This document shows positions 1-6,566 of a DNA stretch of 12,587 nt, in pieces. Each line of letters starts with the position of its first letter. The first letter of the stretch is position 1. The DNA is taken from positions 1,717-14,303 of the forward strand of contig JALWGP010000125.1 in NCBI GenBank assembly GCA_027038775.1, in the 5' to 3' direction. This stretch comes from Sedimenticola sp. (GTDB lineage: Bacteria; Pseudomonadota; Gammaproteobacteria; Chromatiales; Chromatiaceae). A program made the translations under genes and the position numbers. Below the pieces are notes generated by a model. The model did not search any database. It was not told the DNA's origin and was given only the letters and a program-made list of their open reading frames with translations.

Positions 1-957
1 CCGGGGCGGATCAAGTACATCGCCGGCATCGAGGGCGATTTCTTCAAGGAAGGAACGCTGCTGGTGGCCATCGACGACTCCGAACTGCTGGCCAAGCGCG
101 CGGCCCTCTACGCCCAGCTGGCCACCGCCGAGGCGGAGCTGCGCAATGCCAGTGTGCAGTACTCGCGCGAGCTCTGGTCGCCTCAGTCCAAGGCGGCGCC
201 GGGCGGCATGGCCATCCCCAACCTCTTCGACCAGATGTTCACCCGTCCCGCGGAAGAGTTCATGGACATCCGCGACCAGGACGCCGAGCGCAGCGCCGAC
301 CTCTTTTCCGCGAGTACCCGCATCGAACAGGCGCGCAACGCCATCATGCGCATCCGTTCCGAGATCCAGGCGCTGGAGGCCAAGATCCGGGACGCCAAGG
401 CGGTGGCCCCCTTCGACGGTGTCATCATCAAGAAGATGGTGGAGGTGGGGGACACCGTGCAGCCTGGCCAGCCCATGCTGAAGTTCGCCGACGTCACCTG
501 GCTGCAGGTGGAGGTGGACGTGCCGGCGCGGTTGGTCACCGGCCTGCAGGAGATGATGGTGCTGAAGAAGGCCGCCATCTTTGACGACTATCCCGAGCCG
601 GTGGACGTGCGCGTGGCGCAGATCTACCCCATGGCCGACGCCCAGCGCCATACCATCAAGGTGAAGTTCGACATTCCCCAGGGCATCTCCCAGCCTGGCA
701 TGTACGCCAAGATCCTCATTCCGGACACCAGCCAGGCGGCCGCCACCGGCAGCCTGCCGGTGGTGCCCGTCAGCGCCATCCGCTACCGTGGCAGCCTGCC
801 GGTGGTGTACGTGCAGAACGAGGAGGGCAAGCCGGAACTGCGCCTGATCCGCGAGGGCAGGCGGCTCGGCAACGGGATGGTCACCGTTCTCTCCGGCCTG
901 GCGCCGGGAGACCGGGTCTACGCCAACCCGCCACCCGGCTTCATGAGTGGTTCCTGA
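1..957 (+). CDS. RND efflux periplasmic adaptor (HlyD/AcrA-type membrane fusion protein), 5' partial
   Basis: The reading frame is open from the first base, so the start and any signal peptide or lipobox lie outside; 318 residues are visible. The adaptor would bridge the inner-membrane pump encoded next and an outer-membrane channel not seen here. Visible order: first lipoyl half-motif (residues 3-28, ending LLVAIDDSEL), a helical hairpin (about 29-132), second lipoyl half (AVAPFDGVIIKKMVEVGD, 134-151), beta-barrel domain (about 166-241) and membrane-proximal domain (about 250-310, with GLAPGDRVY). This order is the family hallmark. The hairpin is interrupted near its tip by a Pro/Gly/Met/Phe-rich stretch (about 60-90), unusual for a coiled coil. 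The stop at 955-957 lies 115 nt before the pump gene, on the same strand. The family call is secure; the substrate cannot be read from the sequence. Confidence 0.93.
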   Translation, partial: PGRIKYIAGIEGDFFKEGTLLVAIDDSELLAKRAALYAQLATAEAELRNASVQYSRELWSPQSKAAPGGMAIPNLFDQMFTRPAEEFMDIRDQDAERSADLFSASTRIEQARNAIMRIRSEIQALEAKIRDAKAVAPFDGVIIKKMVEVGDTVQPGQPMLKFADVTWLQVEVDVPARLVTGLQEMMVLKKAAIFDDYPEPVDVRVAQIYPMADAQRHTIKVKFDIPQGISQPGMYAKILIPDTSQAAATGSLPVVPVSAIRYRGSLPVVYVQNEEGKPELRLIREGRRLGNGMVTVLSGLAPGDRVYANPPPGFMSGS

Positions 958-979
958 TCCTTGCGGAGACCCGGTGTGC

Positions 980-1024
980 CGGCGGGCCGGCGCCGGGCTT
1001 GTCCGTTTCGAGCGGCGGGCCGGC
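980..1024. repeat. GC-rich direct repeat in the adaptor-pump spacer
   Basis: The 115-nt spacer holds two identical 12-bp copies of CGGCGGGCCGGC (980-991 and 1013-1024), with a 10-bp palindrome CCGGCGCCGG at 987-996. The RNA could fold here and tune expression of the pump relative to the adaptor. In DNA this GC-rich such repeats may arise by chance. No convincing promoter was seen in the spacer. Confidence 0.3.
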
Positions 1025-1072
1025 ATCCGTGGCCTGCATTCGTGCAAGCACTAGACTCAAGTTACTGAAGGG

Positions 1073-4000
1073 ATGAGCGACCTCGACAACAATCAGCAGG
1101 GAATCCCCTCTTCCGGCGGCGCGGAGGCCACCGAGAACCTGGGGCTGGCAGGGCGGACCGCGAAATTCTTCATCAACTCGCCACTCTCCCCCCTCTTCTA
1201 CATCACCATGTTCCTGCTGGGACTGGGTGGGCTGATCATGACCCCGCGGCAGGAGGATCCCCAGATCTCGGTGCCGCTCATCGATCTCTTCATCCAGTAT
1301 CCCGGTGCGCCGGTGGAGGAGGTGGCTTCCCTGGCCATCCAGCCCCTGGAGCGGATGATGTGGGAGATCCAGGGGGTCAAGCACGTCTACTCCGCCTCCG
1401 ACCGGGGGCGCGGCATGGTCACCGTCCAGTTCGAGGTGGGCGAGGAGATGGAGCCCTCGCTGGTGAAGGTGAACGAGCAGCTTGCCTCCAACATGGACAA
1501 GATCCCCCAGGGGGTCTCCATGCCCCTGGTGCAGGCCAAGGGTATCGACGACGTGCCGGTGGTCACCCTCACCCTCTGGTCCGACAAGGACTTCAATGGC
1601 GACGGCATCCCCGACGTGGACGACAGCCAGCTGCGGCGGCTGGCGCTCTCCGTGCTGCAGTCGATCAAGGAGATCCCTGAAACCGGAGAGGGTTTCGTGG
1701 TGGGCGGCCGCGCCGAGCAGGTCACCATCGAGGTGCTGCCGGAGCGGCTGGCCGGCTACGGCATCAGCCTGGGACAGGTGGCGCAGGCCATCCAGGCGGC
1801 CAACTCGGAGCAGCAGGTGGGCAACCTGGAGAGTGGCGGCTCACACTTCACCGTGGTCACCGGGAAATTTCTCCAGACGGCCGACGACATCGCCGGCCTC
1901 AAGGTGGGCAGCCACAACGGGGTGCCGGTCTACGTGCGTGACGTGGCCCACGTGCGCCAGGGCCCCGAGGACGCCAAGCAGTTGGTGGCCTACTACACGG
2001 GGGCGGCGGCCGAGAATCCCGATCTCGCTGTGAGCGTGCCGGCGGTGACCATCGCCATCGCCAAGAAGAAGGGCACCAATGGCGTGATGGTGGCCGAGAA
2101 GATCCTGGAGCGGGTGGAGAGCCTCAAGGGACGCCTCATCCCCTCCAACGTCCAGGTGAGCGTCACCCGTAACTACGGCAAGACCGCAGACGACAAGGTC
2201 AAGGCGCTCATTCTCAAACTGTTCGTCGCCACCTTCTTCGTCTTCCTCCTGGTGTGGCTCGCCTTCCGCGCCCTCAAGCCGGCCATCGTGGTGCTGCTGG
2301 TGGTGCCCGTGGTGCTGCTGTTCACCATCTTCGGCGCCTGGATCCTGGGCTTCACCATCGACCGGGTCTCGCTGTTCGCGCTCATCTTCGCCATTGGCAT
2401 CCTGGTGGACGACGCCATCGTGGTGGTGGAAAACATCTACCGTCGCTGGCTGGAGAAGGGCCAGACCGATGCCGAGACCGCCGTGGACGCGGTGCGGGAG
2501 GTGGGGAACCCCACCATCCTGGCCACCTTCACGGTGATCGCCGCGCTCCTGCCCATGGGCTTCGTCACCGGCATGATGGGGCCCTACATGATGCCCATCC
2601 CGGCGCTCGGCTCGGTAGCCATGTTCATCTCCCTCTTCGCTGCCTTCGTCTTCACGCCCTGGCTGGCGCACAGCAAGCTGTTCAAGCCCTCCATGCAATA
2701 CCTGAGCAACGCCTCCAAGCGTGAGCATGAAGAGGCGGAGAAGCTGGAGAAGGTCTACCGCCGCATCCTGGTGCCCATGATCGAGGACCGCCGCAAGCTG
2801 ACCCTGTTCCGGCTGGGGCTGTGGGGGCTCTTCTTCCTCGCCTGCTCCATGTTCTACTTCAAGTTGGTGGTGGTGAAGATGCTGCCACTGGACAACAAGC
2901 CGGAATACTCGGTGGTGCTGGACATGCCCGAGGGCACGGCGCTGGCGGAGACCGCAAACCGCGCCAACCAGGTGGCCAACCTCGTGCGCAAGTTTCCCGA
3001 GGTGACGGCGGTGCAGATCTACGTGGGTACCGCCAAGCCTTTCGATTTCAACGGCATGGTGCGTCACTACTACCTGCGCAAGGAACCCTGGCAGGCGGAG
3101 ATCCAGATCCAGCTGCTGGACAAGCACGAGCGCGAGCGTACCAGCCACGAGATCGCGGTGGAGACGCGGGAGAAGCTCGAGGCGTTGTTCAAGGACGTGG
3201 ACGTGCGCTACGCGGTGGTGGAGATGCCGCCCGGGCCTCCGGTGCTGCAGTCGGTGGTGGCCGAGGTGCACGGGCCGGACGGGCCCACCCGGAGGACCGT
3301 GGCGGCGGATCTGACGAAGATCTTCGAAAAGGCGCCCAACCTGGTGGACGTGGACAACTACATGCGCGAGCCCCACGACTACTGGCGCTTTATCGTCGAC
3401 CGCGACAAGGCGGACGAGCGCGGTATCTCGGTGGAGGCGATCAACAAGAACCTGGCCATGGCCCTGGGTGGCATGGTGCTGGGTGACGTGAAGCAGCGGG
3501 CCGGGCACGAGCCGGTAAACATCGTCATCCAGGTGCCGCTGGCCGTGCGCTCCCAGGTGAGCCGGCTGGGCGACATCCTGGTGCAGTCTCCCGGTGGCGT
3601 CAGCGTGCCCCTGCGTGAGCTGGGCCGGTTCGTCAAGGTGCCCGAGGATCCCATCATCTACCACAAGGACCTGCGGCCGGTGGAGTACGTGGTGGCCGAC
3701 GTGGGCGGACGCTTCGCGGCGCCGGTTTACGGCATGCTCGAAGTGGAGGAGCTGCTGGAGACCTGGAACAACGGCGAGCCCTACGTGACGCCGGACAACG
3801 TGAAGCTGGTGGAGGAGACCTACTGGACCGGTCCGCCCCCGGACGACGCCCGCTCCGCCTTCGAATGGGCGGGAGAGTGGACGGTCACCTACGAGACTTT
3901 CCGCGACATGGGCATCGCTTTCGGCGCGGCGCTGGTGCTGATCTACATCCTGGTGGTGTGGGAGTTCGGCAACTTCCGCATCCCCGCCCTGATCATGGCG

Positions 4001-5164
4001 CCCATCCCCCTGACCCTGCTGGGCATCATTCCCACCCACGCCATCTTCTTCGCCAACGGCTGGGGCGGCGAGTTCACCGCCACCTCGATGATCGGCTGGA
4101 TCGCCCTGGCCGGCATCATCGTGCGTAACTCCATCCTGCTGGTGGATTTCTCCATCCACGAAGTGGCGAAGGGGGTGCCCGTGGCCGAAGCGGTGATCCG
4201 GGCGTGCAAGACCCGGACCCGCCCCATCCTCATCACCGCCTTCGCCTTGGTCTTCGCCTCCACGGTGATCTTCTTCGATCCCATCTTCCAGGGCATGGCC
4301 ATCTCCCTGGCCTCCGGCGTTCTGGTCTCCACCCTGCTCACCCTGGTGGTGATTCCCCTGGGCTGCGTGCTCGCTTCCAAGTCGCTCTGCGAGGTGGCCG
4401 GCCGCAAGTGTGACAAGCCGCAGAGTGGTGGCGGTTCCACGTCGGGAGCGGCGAAAGGGCCTTCCGTGGCGAAACGGGCCTGGCAGCTCATTGCCACCCT
4501 GATCATCGCTCTCTTCAACCTTGCAGGCATGGTGATCCGGCTGGCGAAGTCCTGGCGCTCCGGGGCAACGGCGCCTGGTGCCGGTCGGCCGGAGGCGGCG
4601 GCGCCGAAAGCACCCGAACCGGAACCTGCACCGGAGAAGCGGAGCATTCCCGTGGTGGAGGCGCCGGCCGGGCAGGTCGCGGAAACCCCGGGCGAGCAGG
4701 GCGGTGCCGCACGGGCGGAACGGGAGAAGCCGGGCATCGAAGAGGTGTTGGCCTCCCTGGAGGAGAAGGTTCCCACCGGCAAGGCCTACCGCAAGCCCAC
4801 CACGGAGAAGGTGGAGTACCCCATCGACTCGGCGGCGTCGACCGATGACCTGGAACTCATCTCCAAGCCGCTGGAGAAGTCCTCTGTCCTGCAGGAACAG
4901 AGCACCGGAAAAACGGCCAGGAAGGTGGCCGTGAAGAAGACGGCCAAGAAGGTGGCCAAGAAGGTGGCCAAGAAGGTGGCCAAGAAGGTGGCCAAGAAGA
5001 AGACCGCTGCCAGGAAGAAGACGACCGCCGCGGCCCGGAGCGGTTCGTCGGGAGGTGCGGCCGCGCCCGGGCCGGTGAAGAAGACGGAAGCGGCCGCCGG
5101 CAGGAAGAACGGCCGCCGCGGCATCCGCCTCAAGAGCCTGGACACTGACGACGGCCTCTCCTGA
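1073..5164 (+). CDS. RND-family efflux permease with lysine-rich histone-H1-like C-terminal extension
   Basis: Proton-driven inner-membrane pump of the AcrB/HAE1 superfamily, 1363 residues against roughly 1030-1100 usual. Visible: TM1 at about 37-57; a first periplasmic loop; TM2-TM4 at about 379-454 with the paired acidic residues D446-D447 in GILVDDAIVVVENIY (proton-relay aspartates, AcrB D407/D408); a second periplasmic loop; and the last helix group with GIIVRNSILLVDF, where R1018 takes the place of AcrB K940. TM12 ends near 1098. Beyond it come a basic linker, an extra hydrophobic segment (about 1137-1157), a Pro/Ala/Glu-rich linker, and a Lys-rich region (1278-1322: 17 Lys, 3 Arg, no acidic residue) containing KKVA four times. 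A loop DFNGDGIPDVDD (173-184) resembles an EF-hand. The ATG is preceded by GAAGGG. The adaptor lies upstream and the ParA-type ATPase downstream. RND identity is certain; the role and location of the tail are unknown. Confidence 0.95.
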   Translation: MSDLDNNQQGIPSSGGAEATENLGLAGRTAKFFINSPLSPLFYITMFLLGLGGLIMTPRQEDPQISVPLIDLFIQYPGAPVEEVASLAIQPLERMMWEIQGVKHVYSASDRGRGMVTVQFEVGEEMEPSLVKVNEQLASNMDKIPQGVSMPLVQAKGIDDVPVVTLTLWSDKDFNGDGIPDVDDSQLRRLALSVLQSIKEIPETGEGFVVGGRAEQVTIEVLPERLAGYGISLGQVAQAIQAANSEQQVGNLESGGSHFTVVTGKFLQTADDIAGLKVGSHNGVPVYVRDVAHVRQGPEDAKQLVAYYTGAAAENPDLAVSVPAVTIAIAKKKGTNGVMVAEKILERVESLKGRLIPSNVQVSVTRNYGKTADDKVKALILKLFVATFFVFLLVWLAFRALKPAIVVLLVVPVVLLFTIFGAWILGFTIDRVSLFALIFAIGILVDDAIVVVENIYRRWLEKGQTDAETAVDAVREVGNPTILATFTVIAALLPMGFVTGMMGPYMMPIPALGSVAMFISLFAAFVFTPWLAHSKLFKPSMQYLSNASKREHEEAEKLEKVYRRILVPMIEDRRKLTLFRLGLWGLFFLACSMFYFKLVVVKMLPLDNKPEYSVVLDMPEGTALAETANRANQVANLVRKFPEVTAVQIYVGTAKPFDFNGMVRHYYLRKEPWQAEIQIQLLDKHERERTSHEIAVETREKLEALFKDVDVRYAVVEMPPGPPVLQSVVAEVHGPDGPTRRTVAADLTKIFEKAPNLVDVDNYMREPHDYWRFIVDRDKADERGISVEAINKNLAMALGGMVLGDVKQRAGHEPVNIVIQVPLAVRSQVSRLGDILVQSPGGVSVPLRELGRFVKVPEDPIIYHKDLRPVEYVVADVGGRFAAPVYGMLEVEELLETWNNGEPYVTPDNVKLVEETYWTGPPPDDARSAFEWAGEWTVTYETFRDMGIAFGAALVLIYILVVWEFGNFRIPALIMAPIPLTLLGIIPTHAIFFANGWGGEFTATSMIGWIALAGIIVRNSILLVDFSIHEVAKGVPVAEAVIRACKTRTRPILITAFALVFASTVIFFDPIFQGMAISLASGVLVSTLLTLVVIPLGCVLASKSLCEVAGRKCDKPQSGGGSTSGAAKGPSVAKRAWQLIATLIIALFNLAGMVIRLAKSWRSGATAPGAGRPEAAAPKAPEPEPAPEKRSIPVVEAPAGQVAETPGEQGGAARAEREKPGIEEVLASLEEKVPTGKAYRKPTTEKVEYPIDSAASTDDLELISKPLEKSSVLQEQSTGKTARKVAVKKTAKKVAKKVAKKVAKKVAKKKTAARKKTTAAARSGSSGGAAAPGPVKKTEAAAGRKNGRRGIRLKSLDTDDGLS
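4946..4993 (+). repeat. 12-bp tandem repeat, four copies, encoding KKVA
   Basis: Four perfect, uninterrupted copies of AAGAAGGTGGCC run in frame with the pump gene and encode residues 1292-1307. Related partial units flank them, for example GTGAAGAAGACGGCC before and AAGAAGAAGACC after. Identical codons in all four units suggest recent copy-number change by slippage. Because the unit is a multiple of three, length changes would alter the tail without breaking the frame. Confidence 0.95.
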
Positions 5165-5186
5165 GCCCGGTCTTTCCGACGGGGCT
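5164..5186 (+). terminator. Possible hairpin terminator or attenuator after the pump gene
   Basis: AGCCCGGTC (5164-5172) pairs with GACGGGGCT (5178-5186) around the loop TTTCC: eight base pairs with a single G-G mismatch. The stem starts on the last base of the pump stop codon. It is followed by a pyrimidine run (TTCCCCCCTCCTC) that is C-rich rather than a true U tract, so efficient intrinsic termination is doubtful. It may only reduce read-through or protect the mRNA end. Confidence 0.35.
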
Positions 5187-5214
5187 TCCCCCCTCCTCGG
5201 TGGCCGGTGGAGAG

Positions 5215-5223
5215 TGTTAGAAT
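5215..5223 (+). promoter_or_regulatory. Possible extended -10 promoter for the ParA-type gene
   Basis: TGTTAGAAT fits the extended -10 form TGnTANAAT with one mismatch from TATAAT. It lies 65 nt upstream of the ATPase start and just after the hairpin that follows the pump gene. No good -35 box is visible at 16-18 bp, as is often the case with extended -10 promoters. The call rests on the motif and its position only. Confidence 0.35.
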
Positions 5224-5270
5224 CCGGCTTGTCGTGCGCGAGCCGCACGGCGGAACCCATCGGCTACCAG

Positions 5271-5277
5271 GGGAGGG
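5271..5277 (+). promoter_or_regulatory. Ribosome binding site fixing the ParA-type start
   Basis: GGGAGGG lies 10 nt before the ATG at 5288. It supports that start over the in-frame GTG at 5207, which would add 27 residues before the conserved opening MITVIGSLKGGSGKST and would overlap the candidate promoter. Confidence 0.55.
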
Positions 5278-5287
5278 CATCCAGGCA

Positions 5288-5929
5288 ATGATTACCGTGA
5301 TCGGCAGCCTCAAGGGCGGTTCGGGAAAGAGCACCATCGCCTTCAACCTCGCCGTCTGGCTGGCGTATGCCCGCCGGAACGTGCTGGCGATCGACGCCGA
5401 CCCCCAGGCCACCCTCACCGACGTGGTGGAGGTGCGCGAAGAGGAGGGCTTCGAGCCCGGGGTGCGGCTGGCGCACAAGGAGCTGCTCTGGTATCCCGAG
5501 CGGCTTGGAGAATATGACGAGGTGTTGGTGGACGTGGGCACGGCCGACCTCGAATCGCTCAAGCAGGCCATCCGCATTGCCGACCGCATCCTGGTGCCGG
5601 TGCCTCCCAGCCAGGCCGACATCTGGTCCACCCAGCGTTTCCTCAGGCTCATCGGCGCGGTTTCCGAGAACCGCGGTGAGCCGCCCCAGGTACTGGCCTT
5701 TATCAACCGGGGGGATACCCACAGGGCCGTGCGGGAAAGTGACGAGGCGGCTGCGGCACTGGTTTCGCTGCCGAACGTGGAGTTCATCGAGTCACGGCTG
5801 GCCCAGCGCACCGCTTTCCGCCGCTCCTTCAGCGAGGGACTGGCGGTCTTCGAGATGGACCCGCGCAGCAAGGGGGCGCAGGAGTGGAACGCGCTGGCGG
5901 CGGTGCTCTACCCCCAGGTGCTGGGCTGA
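5288..5929 (+). CDS. Small ParA/MinD-type ATPase (ParF/McdA-like, orphan)
   Basis: Deviant Walker ATPase, 213 residues. Members dimerise with ATP, bind nucleoid DNA or membrane, and move or space cargo such as plasmids, carboxysomes or chemotaxis arrays. Visible: deviant Walker A KGGSGKST (9-16, signature K9 and catalytic K14), A' motif LAIDADPQAT (33-42), Walker B EVLVDVG (78-84) and VPVPPSQADIW (103-113). The C-terminal LAQRTAFRRSF...VFEMD pattern (171-191) matches short ParF-type partition proteins. There is no N-terminal helix-turn-helix as in long plasmid ParAs, and no amphipathic C-terminal helix typical of MinD is evident. No parB, parG or centromere-like repeat lies nearby, so the cargo is probably not DNA. 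The preceding gene is the RND pump with a basic tail, a plausible partner. The family call is firm; the cargo assignment is inference. Confidence 0.9.
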   Translation: MITVIGSLKGGSGKSTIAFNLAVWLAYARRNVLAIDADPQATLTDVVEVREEEGFEPGVRLAHKELLWYPERLGEYDEVLVDVGTADLESLKQAIRIADRILVPVPPSQADIWSTQRFLRLIGAVSENRGEPPQVLAFINRGDTHRAVRESDEAAAALVSLPNVEFIESRLAQRTAFRRSFSEGLAVFEMDPRSKGAQEWNALAAVLYPQVLG

Positions 5930-5992
5930 TGCCGGTGCCCGCCCGTGTGCGGAGCAGAAGGGATTCCTGTTTTCCGTGAATCGGTTGTTGGG

Positions 5993-5998
5993 TATCAT
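5993..5998 (+). promoter_or_regulatory. Weak candidate -10 box before the membrane protein gene
   Basis: TATCAT lies in the 130-nt spacer after the ATPase gene. The best -35 at usual spacing is T-rich and poor (TTTTCC at 5970-5975). If real, transcription would start just before the hairpin at 6010-6029. Read-through from the ATPase gene is equally possible. Confidence 0.2.
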
Positions 5999-6009
5999 GG
6001 TGAGAGCCG

Positions 6010-6029
6010 GGTGAGCCCGACGGCTCGCC
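6010..6029 (+). other. 8-bp stem hairpin in the leader of the membrane protein gene
   Basis: GGTGAGCC pairs with GGCTCGCC around the loop CGAC: eight pairs including one G-U. No U tract follows, so it is not an intrinsic terminator. It sits 30 nt upstream of the ATG at 6060 and could stabilise the 5' end of the mRNA or affect translation. Confidence 0.35.
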
Positions 6030-6059
6030 GATCGCCTCGCAAAGCGCACCAGACCAGGC

Positions 6060-6566
6060 ATGACCTCGACCGACAAGAAACAGCAGCCGCAGAGCGGGAC
6101 GACCGTGGAGCCCGGGGGCATCGATCGCCTGTCCGAGGCCTTCGAGAGCAGTGCGCGGCGCTGGGAACTGATCATCTACCCCTCCATGTTCGCCTTCGTG
6201 GTGCTCGCGGCCTACGGCTTCTTCCTCATCTACCGGCTCGCGGGGGATGTGCACTACCTGGCCATCAGCGTGGACTCCCACATGTCGGTGCTCTCCAACA
6301 ACATGCAGAACATGTCGGAGAACATGGGGCAGATCACCACCAACATCCGTACCATGACGGTGAGCCTGGACTCCATCGAGCAGCGGGTGGCCACACTCAA
6401 GCCCATCCTGGCCAGCATGGAGTCCATGGACCGTTCCATCCAGATGATGAACGCGTCCACGCGTGACATGAGCCTCACCACCCGCAACATGCAGTACGAC
6501 ATGTCCCGCCTCAACCGGAACATTGGGCGGCCCATGTCCTTCATGAACACCTTCATGCCCTGGTGA
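6060..6566 (+). CDS. Single-span inner-membrane protein with Met-rich helical periplasmic part
   Basis: I do not recognise a named family. The 168 residues comprise a short polar N-terminus, one clear transmembrane segment (about 37-58) preceded by RR (33-34), which predicts N-in/C-out, and a 110-residue C-terminal part rich in M, N, S and Q with hydrophobic spacing suggestive of a coiled coil. There are 17 methionines (10%), 15 of them after the membrane segment, many at 3-4 residue intervals (NNMQNMSENM; MNASTRDM). Such spacing could make a Met-lined helix face, either for packing or for soft metals such as Cu(I) or Ag(I). The stop overlaps the next gene's GTG start, so the two are probably translated together. 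It could be an accessory subunit of the pump or a membrane anchor for the nucleotidase. The Shine-Dalgarno is weak. Confidence 0.8.
   Translation: MTSTDKKQQPQSGTTVEPGGIDRLSEAFESSARRWELIIYPSMFAFVVLAAYGFFLIYRLAGDVHYLAISVDSHMSVLSNNMQNMSENMGQITTNIRTMTVSLDSIEQRVATLKPILASMESMDRSIQMMNASTRDMSLTTRNMQYDMSRLNRNIGRPMSFMNTFMPW

Noticed and set aside
4946..4993. CRISPR-like array
   Set aside because: The copies are directly adjacent without spacers, 12 bp long and in coding frame, so this is a protein-coding tandem repeat.
4900..5164. Separate small histone-H1-like gene rather than a pump tail
   Set aside because: The frame is continuous with the pump, there is no ATG after codon 1153, and no Shine-Dalgarno plus start before the Lys-rich part was seen. 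A non-ATG start cannot be fully excluded.
1841..5260. Very long open frame (1139 codons) on the minus strand opposite the pump gene
   Set aside because: Its protein is low-complexity, rich in His, Gly, Arg and Gln with no recognisable domain. It mirrors a highly conserved RND gene and is a typical antisense shadow of G/C-ending codons in GC-rich DNA.
5207..5287. Upstream in-frame GTG start for the ParA-type ATPase
   Set aside because: The extra 27 residues precede the usual family start, overlap the candidate -10 box, and lack a ribosome site as good as the GGGAGGG before 5288.
5288..5929. Plasmid partition locus
   Set aside because: No parB or parG, no replication gene and no iteron or centromere repeats. 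The neighbours are chromosomal envelope and housekeeping-type genes.
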